Below are positions 9,249 through 18,481 of a stretch of DNA of 64,000 nt, piece after piece; position 1 is the first letter of the stretch, and every line of letters starts with the position of its first letter. The stretch is from Isotricha intestinalis (Eukaryota > Ciliophora > Litostomatea > Vestibuliferida > Isotrichidae): positions 1-64,000 of the forward strand of contig JAJJLU010003476.1 in assembly GCA_023807065.1 (NCBI GenBank). The letters run 5' to 3'. A program made the position numbers and the translations under genes. The notes beneath the pieces are model-generated. The model did not search any database and had not been told where the DNA came from. It saw only the letters and a list, made by a program, of their open reading frames with translations.

Positions 9249-10766
9249 ATGGACATTGATGAATTAGTTAACTATATAAATGAAGAAGGAGAAGAAGAAA
9301 AAAAGAAAAAGAAGAAAAAAACAAAGAAAAAAAATAAACCAAAAACAGAAGAACCAGAAAAAATAGAAATTGAAACAATTGAAAATCAGATAAAAAATGA
9401 AGAAAAAAAAGAAATAAGTAAAATTCCGATAAATGAAAATCTAATACACCAAAAGAAAAAGCATAAAAAAGAATATATTCCAAAATATGCAAACACTGAT
9501 TCAGAGAATAATTCAGTGACAGAAAAAACCCCATTTCGAGAAAATCCATATCGTGAAATAATAAATAAAGAAAATTTAGAAGAAGAAAATAAAGAAATAT
9601 CAACATCATCATATCAAGATAATTCAAAATTTCGTTTAATAGGTAATTGGAAAGAAAAAAAAACAAATCAAACAACACCAATAACCAAATCAATAGATGA
9701 ACAATATTTTTCATTATCAGAATTTAGTGAAGGAATAATAATGGAATATCCACCGGAAAATATATGGAGAAGTAATTCAGAAGAGAAGAAAGAATTAGAA
9801 AAATATATTTTATTTACATTAAGCTCAATGAGAAAAGCAGGAGAATGTCATAGACAAATAAGAAAATATGCCCAAAGAATAATAAAACCAGGAATTAAAT
9901 TGATAGATATGTGTAAGAAAATAGAAAATATGTTAAAATTTATAACAAATGCTAATTTAACAGAATGCGGTCAAGCATTTCCAACAGGATGTTCCCTCAA
10001 TAATATAGCAGCACATTACACTCCAAATTCAGGTGATGAAACAATATTAAAAGAAAATGATGTTATGAAATTAGATTTTGGAACTCAAATAAATGGATAT
10101 ATAATAGATTGTGCTTTCACTGTAGCATTTAATCCAATATATGATAATTTATTAAAAGCAAGTAAAGAAGCAACAAATGAAGGAATTAAATTATCAGGAA
10201 TTGATGCTAGATTATGCGAAATAGGAGGAGCAATAGAAGAAATAATAAAAAGTTATGAAATAGAATTAAATGGTAAAAATCATAAAATAAAACCAATAAA
10301 AGATTTATGCGGTCATACATTAGGAAGATTTAGAGTACATGGAAATAAGAGTGTTCCTTTATTTAAAAATGAAGAAAATACAATGAAAATGGAAGAAGGT
10401 GAATTATATGCAATAGAAACTTTTGCTTCTACCGGAAAAGGAAGATGTAAAGAATTAAAAGATTGGAGTCATTATATGAAAAATCCATTAGCTTTTAATA
10501 ATACTAAAATTAAAGCTAGTCAACCTAAAAATATGTTTAAATTTATCGATGAACATTTCTCTACAATGGCTTTTTGTCCTAGATGGTTAGAAGAAGGTGG
10601 TTTAACTAATGTTGATAAAAGTTTAAAATATTTATTTGATGCTGGTGTCGTTGAACCTTATCCTCCTTTAGCTGATGTTGAAGGCTCTTTTACTTCTCAA
10701 TTTGAACATACTTTTATTTTAAGACCTACTTGTAAAGAAATTTTTTCTGTGGGAGATGATTACTAA
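9249..10766 (+). CDS. METAP2: Methionine aminopeptidase 2
   Basis: 505 residues. The N-terminal 100 residues carry a Lys block (EEKKKKKKKTKKK) typical of the ribosome-associated extension of MetAP2. The catalytic domain shows the full dimetal set: D276, D287, H356, E390 and E486, plus substrate-site H256. The spacing among the first four (20, 11 and 69 residues) equals that of human MetAP2. The insert between the last His and Glu and the C terminus (ILRPTCKEIFSVGDDY) also fit. It removes initiator Met co-translationally, the step needed before N-myristoylation of proteins such as those at 14301, 24571, 27932 and 29723. Confidence 0.95.
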   Translation: MDIDELVNYINEEGEEEKKKKKKKTKKKNKPKTEEPEKIEIETIENQIKNEEKKEISKIPINENLIHQKKKHKKEYIPKYANTDSENNSVTEKTPFRENPYREIINKENLEEENKEISTSSYQDNSKFRLIGNWKEKKTNQTTPITKSIDEQYFSLSEFSEGIIMEYPPENIWRSNSEEKKELEKYILFTLSSMRKAGECHRQIRKYAQRIIKPGIKLIDMCKKIENMLKFITNANLTECGQAFPTGCSLNNIAAHYTPNSGDETILKENDVMKLDFGTQINGYIIDCAFTVAFNPIYDNLLKASKEATNEGIKLSGIDARLCEIGGAIEEIIKSYEIELNGKNHKIKPIKDLCGHTLGRFRVHGNKSVPLFKNEENTMKMEEGELYAIETFASTGKGRCKELKDWSHYMKNPLAFNNTKIKASQPKNMFKFIDEHFSTMAFCPRWLEEGGLTNVDKSLKYLFDAGVVEPYPPLADVEGSFTSQFEHTFILRPTCKEIFSVGDDY

Positions 10767-11028
10767 ATGTAATTAATTTTTTAAAAAGTGTTTTTTAATA
10801 AAATTAGATTTTTTAATTTTTTTTTTGAAATGGATTATCATGCTCACTCAGGATAAGATTGAAAAAGAAAGAAAGAATTAATGTCATATTAAAGAAAAAT
10901 AAATATTAGTTATGGAATAAATTATAAGTATTAAAAATGAGAAAATCAAGGAATTACCTAATTTTAAAAATCCTAAATATGATATTTAAGTTTCCTGATA
11001 ATTTAAATGACTATTATATTAAAAAAAA

Positions 11029-11949
11029 ATGTCAGAAAAAGAAATAGAATATCCAGAAATCCAAAATCCCAAAATAATCCATAAAAAAATATCATTTACA
11101 AATAAATTAGAATTATTAAAAAAATTACCTTTATCAAATATATCAATAATATGTGATTATGATGATACATTAACAAAACGTTTTTTTAAAGGAGAAAAAA
11201 ATAGAGTTTCATTTGGAGTAATTGATCAATCAAAATTAGGTTCAAATAATTTAAAAGAAGGAGCAACGAATTTATTTAAAAAATATTCTAAATTTGAAAA
11301 TGATACTTCAATTGATTTTTCCTTAAGAGATAAATCTATGTATTCTTGGTTTGAAGAATGTTTAATTTTAATGATTAATGATAATTTATCTAAAGATAAA
11401 ATATATAATATGGTTATTGAAGGTATAAATGAAAATAAAATTTTTTTTAGAAATGGAATGAAAATTTTTTTTGATTTTATTTTAAAAACTAATATTCCTT
11501 TAATTTTAATTTCTGCCGGAATTAAAGATGTAATTATTTATGAATTAAAATATTTATTAAAAGAAAAATATGATTTATTAATTGAAAAAGAATTAATTTA
11601 TATTATTGCAAATGACTTCATTTATAATGAAAACAATGAAGCTGTAGAAATAAAAAAACCAATAATTTATACTTTTAATAAAAATAAAATTATAAAAGAT
11701 GAAATTTTTAAAATTTTAAATTTAAAAGATAAAAAATTAAATGTAATTTTTTTTGGAGATCATTTAAATGATATAAATGCACTTGATGATATAAGAGAAG
11801 ATATTGAAAATATTTTATCTATTGCTTTTTATAATTATTCTCAAAATAATCTACCTAAAGAATTTATAGAAACTTATGATGCAGTTGTATGTGAAGATGG
11901 TGATTTTTCTATTATTAATGATATTTTGGAACAATTATATTCTCACTGA
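11029..11949 (+). CDS. Cytosolic 5'-nucleotidase III (pyrimidine 5'-nucleotidase, UMPH-1 family)
   Basis: 306 residues, a full HAD-superfamily UMPH-1 protein. Motif I is CDYDDTLT at about 42-49 (nucleophile D43, acid/base D45). Motif II is ILISAGIKD near 165 (Ser) and motif III/IV is FFGDHLNDI near 243 (metal Asp). The helical cap includes YSWFEEC, which resembles the W/E nucleotide-binding patch. The enzyme dephosphorylates pyrimidine nucleoside monophosphates in the cytosol. Length agrees with animal cN-III. No targeting signal is evident. Confidence 0.88.
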   Translation: MSEKEIEYPEIQNPKIIHKKISFTNKLELLKKLPLSNISIICDYDDTLTKRFFKGEKNRVSFGVIDQSKLGSNNLKEGATNLFKKYSKFENDTSIDFSLRDKSMYSWFEECLILMINDNLSKDKIYNMVIEGINENKIFFRNGMKIFFDFILKTNIPLILISAGIKDVIIYELKYLLKEKYDLLIEKELIYIIANDFIYNENNEAVEIKKPIIYTFNKNKIIKDEIFKILNLKDKKLNVIFFGDHLNDINALDDIREDIENILSIAFYNYSQNNLPKEFIETYDAVVCEDGDFSIINDILEQLYSH

Positions 11950-12083
11950 AATAATAAAAAAAATTTAATTTTTTAATTTTAATTGAAAGGATAGAACCTC
12001 ATAAATTATAAAAAAAATTATTATTAAAAACTAATTAAAACCCCTAAAAAATTATAATAATAAAACTTCAAAATAGACATTTA

Positions 12084-13577
12084 TTATTTTTTCGCTGATT
12101 TTTTTTGACTTTGACTTTTTCTTTGACTTCTTTTTTTCTGACTCTGACTTTTTTTTTCTTTTTCTTCATCTTTTTGGTCTCTGGTTTTTGTATAATAACC
12201 AAATTCTTTAAATTCAACATTTTGTTTTTTAAATCTTAATCTATCTTTTTCAGCTTTATTTTCATAACTTTCTCTTTTTTTATCACTTAAATTATTCCAT
12301 TCTTTAGCAAGTTCCTTTAAAATTTCAGGAGTTGTAAAATCAGAATTTTCTTCTTTATAATTATTAAATTTATCCATAATAAAAAATTGAAAAGGAGTTT
12401 TTGCTCTTTTAGGAATATTAAAAACTCTATTTTGAAATTTCTCCATTTTTTTTTCATATTTTTTTCTTTCTTTATCAGCTAAATCTTCAAATTTTTCTTT
12501 TTCTTCTTCACTTAATTTATTCCATTTTTTTTTACACATCTGTAAAAAAGTTTCATTTTTATCAGGTGACTTTCCTTTCATAGATTGGATAAAAAAATTA
12601 TAAGAACTTTTTGGTTTTGACGGAAGAATTTTTTTCATATTTTTCTTATATAACATTTTCTTATAAATATAACATAATCTAATTCTTTTAGCTTTTTTCA
12701 AATATTCATCTTTTTCATCATCTGATAATTTTTCCCACATTTTTCTTCCTTCTTTTAAAACATTACTTTTACCTTGAAATTCACCTTCTTTTGCTTTTTC
12801 ACTTAAAAATATTTTATATGCACCAGCAGGTTTTTTAGGTTGAATTCCATTTGCAATTTCAAATAATTCTCTCATTTTCTTTCTTTCTTCATTCATTTCA
12901 TCTGCAAATTTCTCATATTTTTTTTTATCCTTCTCACTCATTTTTTTCCATATCTTTGCACAACTTTTAAAATTTGGAATATCTTCATTTTTATCTTTTG
13001 CATCTTCAATTGTCTTTTGAACAAATACTGCATAAGCATTAATATTTCTTGAAGATTTAGCACGATTCCACCAATCATCATTATCTTTTTTCTTTTTCTT
13101 CCATTCATATTTTTCATCATTACTCATTTTTTCCCAATCTTCACTTGCTTGTTTTTTAACTTTTTTTGGATCTTCATCATTTTCAAAAGCTTCTTTTAAT
13201 CTTGAATTAAGAAATAATCTATAAGCAGTAGAACCTTCTTTTTCATAATCACCAAAAAAATAATGTTTAATTATTTCTAAATCTTTCTTATATTTTTCTT
13301 TTTCTTCCTTACTTCTAGATTCATATTTTTCTTTATCACTTTGAGGACATTTTTGCCATTTTTTACTTAATTTTTTCCAAATTTCAAAATTTTTCGCAGT
13401 TGGATCTTTCTTTTTCTCAGAATCAAAATTATCTGAAACAAATAATCCATATGATGAACGACCATGTTTTAATGTTATGTCGCTTATTATTCTATCTATG
13501 TCAGAGTCGTCTAATTGAGATGTGTTTATTTTTGATTTACTTTTTGATTTTGATTGGGTTCGTTTTTGACTTTTCAT
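12084..13577 (-). CDS. Protein with six tandem HMG boxes
   Basis: The start chosen is ATG at 13577 (MKSQKRTQ). The frame is open a further 15 codons upstream to 13622, but that part looks like leader. About 497 residues carry six HMG-box-like units of about 70 residues, each with an aromatic start (SSYGLF, TAYRLF, NAYAVF, GAYKIF, SSYNFF, TPFQFF) and a W...(S/K)..EK.(K/Y/F) helix. The tail is Ser/Gln/Lys-rich. Tandem boxes occur in UBF-like and other architectural chromatin proteins that bend DNA. A nucleolar (rRNA gene) or chromatin role is plausible; sequence alone does not decide it. Confidence 0.85.
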   Translation of the reverse strand: MKSQKRTQSKSKSKSKINTSQLDDSDIDRIISDITLKHGRSSYGLFVSDNFDSEKKKDPTAKNFEIWKKLSKKWQKCPQSDKEKYESRSKEEKEKYKKDLEIIKHYFFGDYEKEGSTAYRLFLNSRLKEAFENDEDPKKVKKQASEDWEKMSNDEKYEWKKKKKDNDDWWNRAKSSRNINAYAVFVQKTIEDAKDKNEDIPNFKSCAKIWKKMSEKDKKKYEKFADEMNEERKKMRELFEIANGIQPKKPAGAYKIFLSEKAKEGEFQGKSNVLKEGRKMWEKLSDDEKDEYLKKAKRIRLCYIYKKMLYKKNMKKILPSKPKSSYNFFIQSMKGKSPDKNETFLQMCKKKWNKLSEEEKEKFEDLADKERKKYEKKMEKFQNRVFNIPKRAKTPFQFFIMDKFNNYKEENSDFTTPEILKELAKEWNNLSDKKRESYENKAEKDRLRFKKQNVEFKEFGYYTKTRDQKDEEKEKKSQSQKKRSQRKSQSQKKSAKK

Positions 13578-14300
13578 TTTTTTTATTTTAAAAGTGTTTT
13601 TAAATTTATTTAAATTTAGCACACTTTTATATGATTTTCTTTATTTAATATATTATTTTTTTAACGGATAAAAAATAAGAGGGCTTTTTTATTTAAATTT
13701 TTATAAATGACTTTTTTGAAACAAAGTTTTCAAAAAATTGGATTTTGCTTTTATAGATAGAAGAAAGAGAAAGGAGGAATTTTGGGTTTAGTTTAGTTTT
13801 TTGGTTTGTTATATTTTTTTTTGGGTTTTTATCATCTTAATTAACTTAGTTTTTAGTAATCATTTTTTTTTTTGTGATTTTTTATCACAATTTTTAAAAA
13901 AATATAAAAGCACAATTTCATTATGATTCAAAAAATAATTTTTATATGAAAATAATTATAACTCGATAATAAAATAATATAATTTAAAAGTAAAATACTT
14001 TAAATTATTTCAAACTTTCTTTCCACAAACATAAAAATCAATTTTTCTTTTTTCAAATGTTTCATTTTTTATCATAGATTCTTTCAATATACAATAAATA
14101 TAAAAATTACCACTCATCAGCTTCTCCCTTAATAATAAATCATTTCTTGATAATTTATTAACTTTAATCAATTTTACAAGTTTGTTAGACTAAAGGAAAA
14201 ATTGAACGTATTTGTTAATATTATTACTCTCTTTATTGACATTAAAATTCTATTTAAAATTAAATTAAAAATAATTTATGCAAACAATATAATTTTTTCA
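13578..14300. other. Divergent intergenic region
   Basis: About 700 bases between the HMG-box and MORN genes. It contains a G/T-rich stretch on the + strand near 13755-13860 (GGAGG, then TTTGGG-type runs), unlike the surrounding A/T-only sequence. No tRNA, repeat or coding frame was recognised. It presumably holds two promoters. Confidence 0.4.
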
Positions 14301-15587
14301 ATGGGAAATGAATGTTCAAGTTGTTTTAATAAAGCAGGAGATAATAAAATAGAAGATTTATCATATAAAAATCCAATAATAAATAAAATAATACAAGAAC
14401 AAAATGAAAATCAAAATCAAGATTTATCATATATAAATATGGAAATAAAAGAAAATGAAAGATTTATAGAAAACAATGAAAATGATAATAATAAAAAAAT
14501 TCTATTAAAAAGCCAAATAAAAGAAATTCCTCCAGAATATATAACAAAACTAAATAAATATATAAGAGGTCATTTATTAAGACTTTTATATAAAAATAAA
14601 TTAAAATTACAACTTGAAAATTTCCAAAATAATTTATATAATAAATTTCTTCAAACATCAAAAAATGAATTAGTGGAAAAAACATTATATAACAAAGAAA
14701 AAAATGAAATTTTATCAGAAAATGAGAATTTAAATTGGAATGATTTTTACAAAGAAAATCCAAATAAAGAAATAGAAGAAAAAATACTTAAAAAAAAATT
14801 ATATAATGAATCATTAATATTTAAATATGTTAAAAAAGAAAGAGATGAAAATAAAATAGATGATTTAATAGAAAAAACAAAATATATATATAAAGGACAA
14901 ACAGAATTATTTTCAGGTAAAAAAACAGGAAAAGGAAAAAAAATATATAAAGATGGTTCAATTATAATTGGAACTTTTTATAATAATAAAGCAAATGGAT
15001 TTAATAAATATATAAATTCAAAAGGAGATTTTTTTTTAGGTTTTTTTAAAGAAAATAAATTAAATGGAAAAGGAATAAAAATATCATTAGCAAATAATTA
15101 TTATTTCAAAGGAAATTTTAAAGATAATTTAAAAGAAGGAAAAGGAAAAGAAAAAATAAATAATAATATTTATGAAGGAAATTTTGAAAATGATAAAAAA
15201 AATGGAGAAGGAAAATTAGTTCTTGAAACAGGAGATTATTATGAAGGAAATTTTTTAGATAATAAATTTAATGGTCAAGGACATTATTATTGGAAAAAAA
15301 ATAATAATGAATATTTTGGAAATTATTTAAATGGAATTTTTCATGGAGAAGGATTTTATAAATGGAATGAAAATGAATATTATAAAGGAGAATATAAAAA
15401 TGGAATTAAAGAAGGAAAAGGAGAAATTAAATTTAAGGATGGTAAAAAATTTATTTGTACTTTTGTTAATGGAAAACCTAATGGAATTGGTTTTTATGAA
15501 AATGAAAAAGGAAAAAGAAAAGAAGTTGAATTTATTAATGGAAAAATTAATAAGAATTATAAGAAAAAAAATAATAATATGGATTAA
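14301..15587 (+). CDS. N-acylated MORN-repeat protein with IQ-like motif
   Basis: The start is placed at ATG 14301 (MGNECSSC) rather than the upstream in-frame ATG at 14202. The downstream one gives a textbook N-myristoylation site (Gly2, small residue, Ser6) with adjacent cysteines (5 and 8) for palmitoylation, while the upstream stretch is hydrophobic low-complexity leader. The protein is 428 residues. An IQ-like helix (YIRGHLLRLLYK) near 80-95 could bind calmodulin. Residues about 195-415 form eight to nine MORN repeats of about 23 residues (YEGNF...GEGK). MORN arrays link membranes to cytoskeleton in ciliates and apicomplexans. A cortical membrane scaffold is a reasonable inference. Confidence 0.8.
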   Translation: MGNECSSCFNKAGDNKIEDLSYKNPIINKIIQEQNENQNQDLSYINMEIKENERFIENNENDNNKKILLKSQIKEIPPEYITKLNKYIRGHLLRLLYKNKLKLQLENFQNNLYNKFLQTSKNELVEKTLYNKEKNEILSENENLNWNDFYKENPNKEIEEKILKKKLYNESLIFKYVKKERDENKIDDLIEKTKYIYKGQTELFSGKKTGKGKKIYKDGSIIIGTFYNNKANGFNKYINSKGDFFLGFFKENKLNGKGIKISLANNYYFKGNFKDNLKEGKGKEKINNNIYEGNFENDKKNGEGKLVLETGDYYEGNFLDNKFNGQGHYYWKKNNNEYFGNYLNGIFHGEGFYKWNENEYYKGEYKNGIKEGKGEIKFKDGKKFICTFVNGKPNGIGFYENEKGKRKEVEFINGKINKNYKKKNNNMD

Positions 15588-16593
15588 TTTATTTTTTTGT
15601 TTTATTTTATTAATATTTTTTTTAAATATGTAATATTATTATATTCAATTAGTTTAAATATTTATTTTTTTAATTTAAATTTACTTAATTAATTATAAAC
15701 TTTATACTTTACAAAAACTATTTTTTAAAATATACATTTAATAAAAACAAATAAAGTAAAAAAAAATATTGTAATAAATTCTCTAATGATAACAATAATA
15801 AAATAATAATCAAACAATAATAATTTAAATATATTTAACAATCTATAATGACAATTTATTAATGTTCCTTAATAATAATTTTCCATCTTTTTCCAATTAA
15901 TAAAAATTTAATTATTTTTTCAAATTAATTATTTTATATTTAAAACTGAGCTAGAATTATTTTCCTATTTCTGAATTTTATAAATAATATAAAAAAATCA
16001 ATATTTTACTTTATTATTTAAAAAACCAAAATTATTTTTTCTAATTATATAATTCATTTTTACTTAAAATTAAATCTGTTAATTTACTTTTATTTAAACA
16101 TTTATTATTTATTTATTTAAGAGATTGAAAAATTTTCAAAACTAATTTTTCTTTTTTAAAAGAATAGGGAAAAGATATTTATAAAAATTTGTTTTTTAAA
16201 AAAAATTATAAATATTTTTCAAATTATTTTTTGAAGAGAGAAAAAAAAATTTAAGAATTTAAAAAGGTTATTATTGTTTTTTTTTATTTATATCTTTAAT
16301 TTTGGAAGATCAATTTGATTTTTATTTAAATACCTTTGAAAAAATATTCCATTTCATCTATCTTTTCAGAAGGTATTTCTGTTATTAAACTTAATTATTG
16401 GTTATATAAATAGCGCTCCATATTCATTTTTTAATATATATTTTTTTCATTTTTTAGGTTCGATTTATTTATTATTTTTTTTTATGTGTGATTTTTTATT
16501 TATTATATAAAAAAAACATAATTTATTAAAATTTGTAGTTAAATAGCTTTTAATTTTCAATATAAAAATGAATTCCATCCTTTTGAAAACTTT
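15588..16593. other. Intergenic region downstream of the microexon gene
   Basis: About 1 kb without a coding frame. It lies 3' of both the MORN gene (+) and the microexon gene (-). An isolated AC-AAT-CT occurs near 15830, but no regular series of AC-NNN-CT units continues past 16643, so the microexon array ends at the stop codon at 16594. Nothing else recognised. Confidence 0.5.
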
Positions 16594-18481
16594 TCATCCA
16601 GATTTATATTTTTCTTTCTTAATTGTTAATTATTATTATTACTTTTATCTGGAAATAATTTAATATCAATTTTACATTCTTTTATTATTATATGAGTATT
16701 TTTACTCCCTTTAAAATAAATGAATGTATTTACACACTAAATTTATTATTAATTCTTAACACTCTAAAAATGGTTTTATTTTTTACAGACTATGTTATAA
16801 TATTTATATTATACACACAAAAGATTAATAAATAATATACAGGCTTATATTTTTATTTTAAAGATACATCCTAAAAATATTAATAATAAAATTTTCATTC
16901 TAAAACAAAATTAAATTAAATTACCTCTTTGCACTTAAAATTAAAAATATTATACAATCTATAATAATAAATTATTTATCTTTCTTCCTATATTTAAAAT
17001 AATTATATTATATTACTTCCTATAATCATTATAAAAAAATACCCACTATTTATTAATAAATATTTAACTTTCTTTCAAAATTAAAAATATTATAAACTAT
17101 CTAAAATGATTATTTTTTGAATACAAACTATATAATTAAAAGTAATATAAACAAATTATTATTTATTAATAATAATATCTTATTCCCTAATATTTTTATT
17201 ATAATATAATATCATACTCCCTTTAAAATAATAATAAATAATTAACTCCCTTTTTAAATAATTTAGGCTTTAATTACTGGCTAATTTTTTAATTATATTA
17301 AAATACTTTCTTTTTTGATTAAAATTGTTTTACACTCTATAAATAATTTAATAAATTTCTTTCATCCTAAAATAAAATATATTATTTTACTTTCTAATTA
17401 TTCACAAATATCTATTTTACTTTCTGAGATTAATTATTAATTTTACTTGCTAAAATAAGAATATTTTATTACATACTATTATTTGTTTATAATTATAATT
17501 TACTCTCTTTTATAAGTTTATTATATTGTCTTACCCACTTTAAATTTTATTAAAAATGCTAGTTTTTACAATCTATTTTTAAAATCATTTTACTTTCTAT
17601 ATTTATTTAAGATTTTATTTGCTTCCTGAAATAGATTACTATTTAATATACAGTCTAAAACAATTGAATTCATAAAAAAATATAATAAACTTCCTTAAAA
17701 TTAATTTAAATATAACATCCTATTATTGATTATATTCTAATATACATCCTATAACAAATTATTTCTTTAAGATACATCCTAAATTAATATTGTTTTTTAA
17801 CCCACTAAAACAATTAAATATTATATACTAACTAAACTTATCAGTAATATAATCTTATATCCTGTGAATTAATTTGAATATAAAATACTTCCTATAATAA
17901 ATAAACAAATAATATTACTTCCTTTTATTTATTAGATTATTTTTTACATACTATAAAAATATAAATAATATTCTATACTTCCTTTATATAATAAGAATAT
18001 TTTTACTTCCTATTCTATAAAATTTTATTAAATTTACTGGCTATAAAAATAAAATATATAATTCACTTCCTTAATTTTATTTGTAATATTTACTTGCTAT
18101 TTTTTATAAAAAATTTACTTCCTTTATTTATTTTTATATTTATTTATTTACCCCCTATTTTTTAATGTGTTTTTTTGTACTTGCTTTATTTTAATTTTTT
18201 ATTTTACATACTTTATTTTTTAATATTATTATTACAAACTATTTTTATTATCAAATATACTTTCTTTTATAATATTATTTTATTTAACATTCTTATATAA
18301 ATTATTATTAATTACGTGCTTAATTAAAATTTAATATTTACACACTTAATTTGAACAAAATTTTTTACTTTCTTAAAAATATAATAATTAATTACTGCCT
18401 AAAAGTTTATAATTAAAATTACACACTAACAAATTAAATAAATATATATAAAAAACCCTATACAATCAATTTAATTTTTAC
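16594..18481 (-). other. Array of 3-nt microexons: AG|NNN|GT repeated about 60 times
   Basis: Codons with + strand positions, in minus-strand order. 1-nt exon G 18457. TGT 18423-25, GCA 18396-98, AAA 18369-71, TGT 18342-44, CAC 18316-18, AAT 18289-91, AAA 18261-63, TTT 18236-38, TAT 18208-10, CAA 18181-83, GGG 18152-54, GAA 18119-21, CAA 18094-96, GAA 18067-69, CCA 18038-40, GAA 18007-09, GAA 17979-81, TAT 17948-50, GAA 17919-21, GAA 17889-91, GAT 17859-61, TTA 17829-31, TGG 17802-04, GAT 17776-78, GAT 17746-48, GAT 17717-19, GAA 17691-93, ACT 17652-54, GAA 17622-24, AAA 17593-95, ATT 17570-72, TGG 17535-37, AGA 17504-06, TAT 17473-75, CAA 17447-49, AAA 17421-23, AAA 17391-93, GAT 17364-66, AGT 17334-36, AAA 17307-09, CCA 17278-80, GGA 17247-49, GGA 17218-20, GGA 17184-86, TTT 17125-27, ATA 17098-100, AAA 17069-71, TGG 17043-45, GAA 17017-19, GAA 16985-87, ATT 16956-58, 9-nt TGC AAA GAG 16925-33, AAT 16897-99, GAT 16868-70, CCT 16841-43, TGT 16815-17, TCT 16787-89, AGT 16761-63, TGT 16734-36, GGA 16706-08, AAT 16676-78, 6-nt ATA AAA 16643-48, last exon 16594-16617. 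Introns are mostly 20-36 nt, GTA...AG. Confidence 0.85.

Noticed and set aside
10800..11028. Short coding-like start MDYHAHSG upstream of the nucleotidase gene
   Set aside because: Stops after eight codons in that frame and no joining intron is clear.
14464..14763. Minus-strand open frame of 99 codons
   Set aside because: Antisense shadow of the MORN gene, with no coding character of its own.
16440..16490. tRNA B-box-like GGTTCGAT near 16458
   Set aside because: No A box, acceptor stem or anticodon arm can be built around it in this AT-only sequence.
16594..18481. CRISPR-like array (short units at regular 25-30 base spacing)
   Set aside because: The constant part is only 4 bases (AC..CT) around a varying triplet, the spacers are AT filler, and the units decode as splice borders around codons; the setting is eukaryotic.
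16594..18481. Transcription-factor binding site array or centromeric repeat
   Set aside because: The central triplets vary like codons, give one stop-free frame continuing from exon C, and end in a stop; binding sites would not show this.
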